Below, piece by piece: positions 6,366 through 6,963 of a stretch of 6,963 nucleotides of DNA (position 1 is its first letter; every line of letters begins with the position of its first letter). The notes below the pieces were generated by a model. That model searched no databases. It was given only the letters and a program-made list of their open reading frames with translations, and was not told the DNA's origin. The stretch spans positions 1 to 6,963 of the forward strand of contig JAGGWO010000066.1 in assembly GCA_021157485.1 (NCBI GenBank). The letters run 5' to 3'. A program made the translations under genes and the position numbers. The DNA comes from Sulfurimonas sp. (GTDB lineage Bacteria; Campylobacterota; Campylobacteria; Campylobacterales; Sulfurimonadaceae).

Positions 6366-6963
6366 ACTAAAGCCTCATTTATTTCACTAAAATCATATAC
6401 GCTATTAAAATAAGATGCCAAGCCTATATCATGACTCACAAATATAAGAGTTGAGCCTTGTAGTTCTACTTGCTTAAAGAGAAGTTGCATAAACTTCTCT
6501 TTAGAATCACTGTCTAGCGCAGATGTCGGCTCATCTGCTATGATAATTTTAGGTTTACCTATTAGAGCTCTTGCAACTGCAACACGTTGTTGCTCACCAA
6601 CACTTAGAGTCATTGCCTTTTTTAACTTAAACTCTAGTGGAAGTTCTAATGCGTTTAAGAGAGTCTCTATCTCTACAGTAAGGTTTACTATATTGTGTGA
6701 CTTCTGCTTTGAAAACTCACATGCCAAAGATATGTTTTCCTCTACACTAAGATATGGAATCAAATTTAACTGCTGAAATATAGTTCCAAAGTTATCTCCA
6801 CGAAATCTATCTTTTTGCGAAGAACTCATAAGAGTTATATCTTTTGATAAAATCTCAATAGCTCCGCTATTAGGACTAAGTACTCCACTTAAAAGATTTA
6901 AAAATGTACTTTTTCCACTTCCACTTTTTCCTCTTAAAAAAATATGCTCACCACTCTTAATAG
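6362..6963 (-). CDS. ABC transporter ATP-binding protein (LolD/MacB-like), N-terminus cut by window edge
   Basis: Cytoplasmic ATPase that drives the downstream permease. The frame stays open to the window end, so the Met at 6829 is internal, not the start. A start there would remove the Walker A motif, which is present upstream (6905-6931, GKSGSGKST). There are 199 visible residues. Counting from the first complete codon (6961), Walker A is at 11-19, the Q-loop is in IFQQLNLIPYLSVEEN, the signature is LSVGEQQR, Walker B is IIIADEPTSALD and the H-loop is VSHD. All nucleotide-binding motifs are intact. Relatives are about 220-235 residues, so roughly 25-30 N-terminal residues, including the A-loop, lie outside. 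The NLIPYLSVEENI segment is typical of the LolD/MacB/FtsE branch that pairs with FtsX-type permeases. The gene overlaps the permease by 4 nt (ATGA), implying translational coupling. The operon promoter, and any first gene such as a ZrgA-like binding protein, would lie beyond the window. Confidence 0.93.
   Translation of the reverse strand, partial: IKSGEHIFLRGKSGSGKSTFLNLLSGVLSPNSGAIEILSKDITLMSSSQKDRFRGDNFGTIFQQLNLIPYLSVEENISLACEFSKQKSHNIVNLTVEIETLLNALELPLEFKLKKAMTLSVGEQQRVAVARALIGKPKIIIADEPTSALDSDSKEKFMQLLFKQVELQGSTLIFVSHDIGLASYFNSVYDFSEINEALV

Noticed and set aside
6362..6829. Met at 6829 as the start of the ABC ATPase
   Set aside because: It would exclude Walker A, which is intact and in frame at 6905-6931. 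The gene continues past the window end.

Overview
The window is about two-thirds A+T and almost entirely coding. It carries seven protein genes in two convergent blocks, with no RNA gene, mobile element, repeat or CRISPR array that I could see. The low GC content, the tight overlaps, a TruA with 'GSQ' instead of the usual 'GWQ', and the order prepilin peptidase - LptF/LptG permease - truA all suggest a Gram-negative member of the Campylobacterota, probably Sulfurimonas-like. The phylum is a good guess; the genus is tentative.

Left block (+ strand, 1-2541). A prepilin peptidase lacking only its extreme N-terminus at the window edge is followed after 2 nt by an LptF/LptG-type permease of the lipopolysaccharide export machine. 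That gene overlaps truA (tRNA pseudouridine synthase A) by 1 nt (TAATG). The three genes look like one transcript but serve different tasks: pseudopilin/pilin maturation, LPS export and tRNA modification.

Right block (- strand, 6963-2538). Reading in the direction of transcription, an ABC transporter ATPase (N-terminus cut by the window end) overlaps an FtsX/MacB-type permease by 4 nt (ATGA). The permease overlaps a GTG-started DUF3299 lipoprotein gene by 1 nt (TAGTG). This trio resembles the core of the zinc-regulated Zrg-type ABC systems, and the permease has a dense histidine cluster in its periplasmic part. A metal-related role is therefore the most interesting inference, but the substrate is not shown by the sequence.

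After a 40-nt gap holding a perfect TATAAT, the strand continues with a five-helix, periplasm-facing LTA-synthase/OpgB-like alkaline-phosphatase-superfamily enzyme. It has Ser where the family's nucleophilic Thr normally sits. This gene ends inside the last codons of truA, a 4-nt convergent overlap that leaves no room for a conventional terminator between the blocks.
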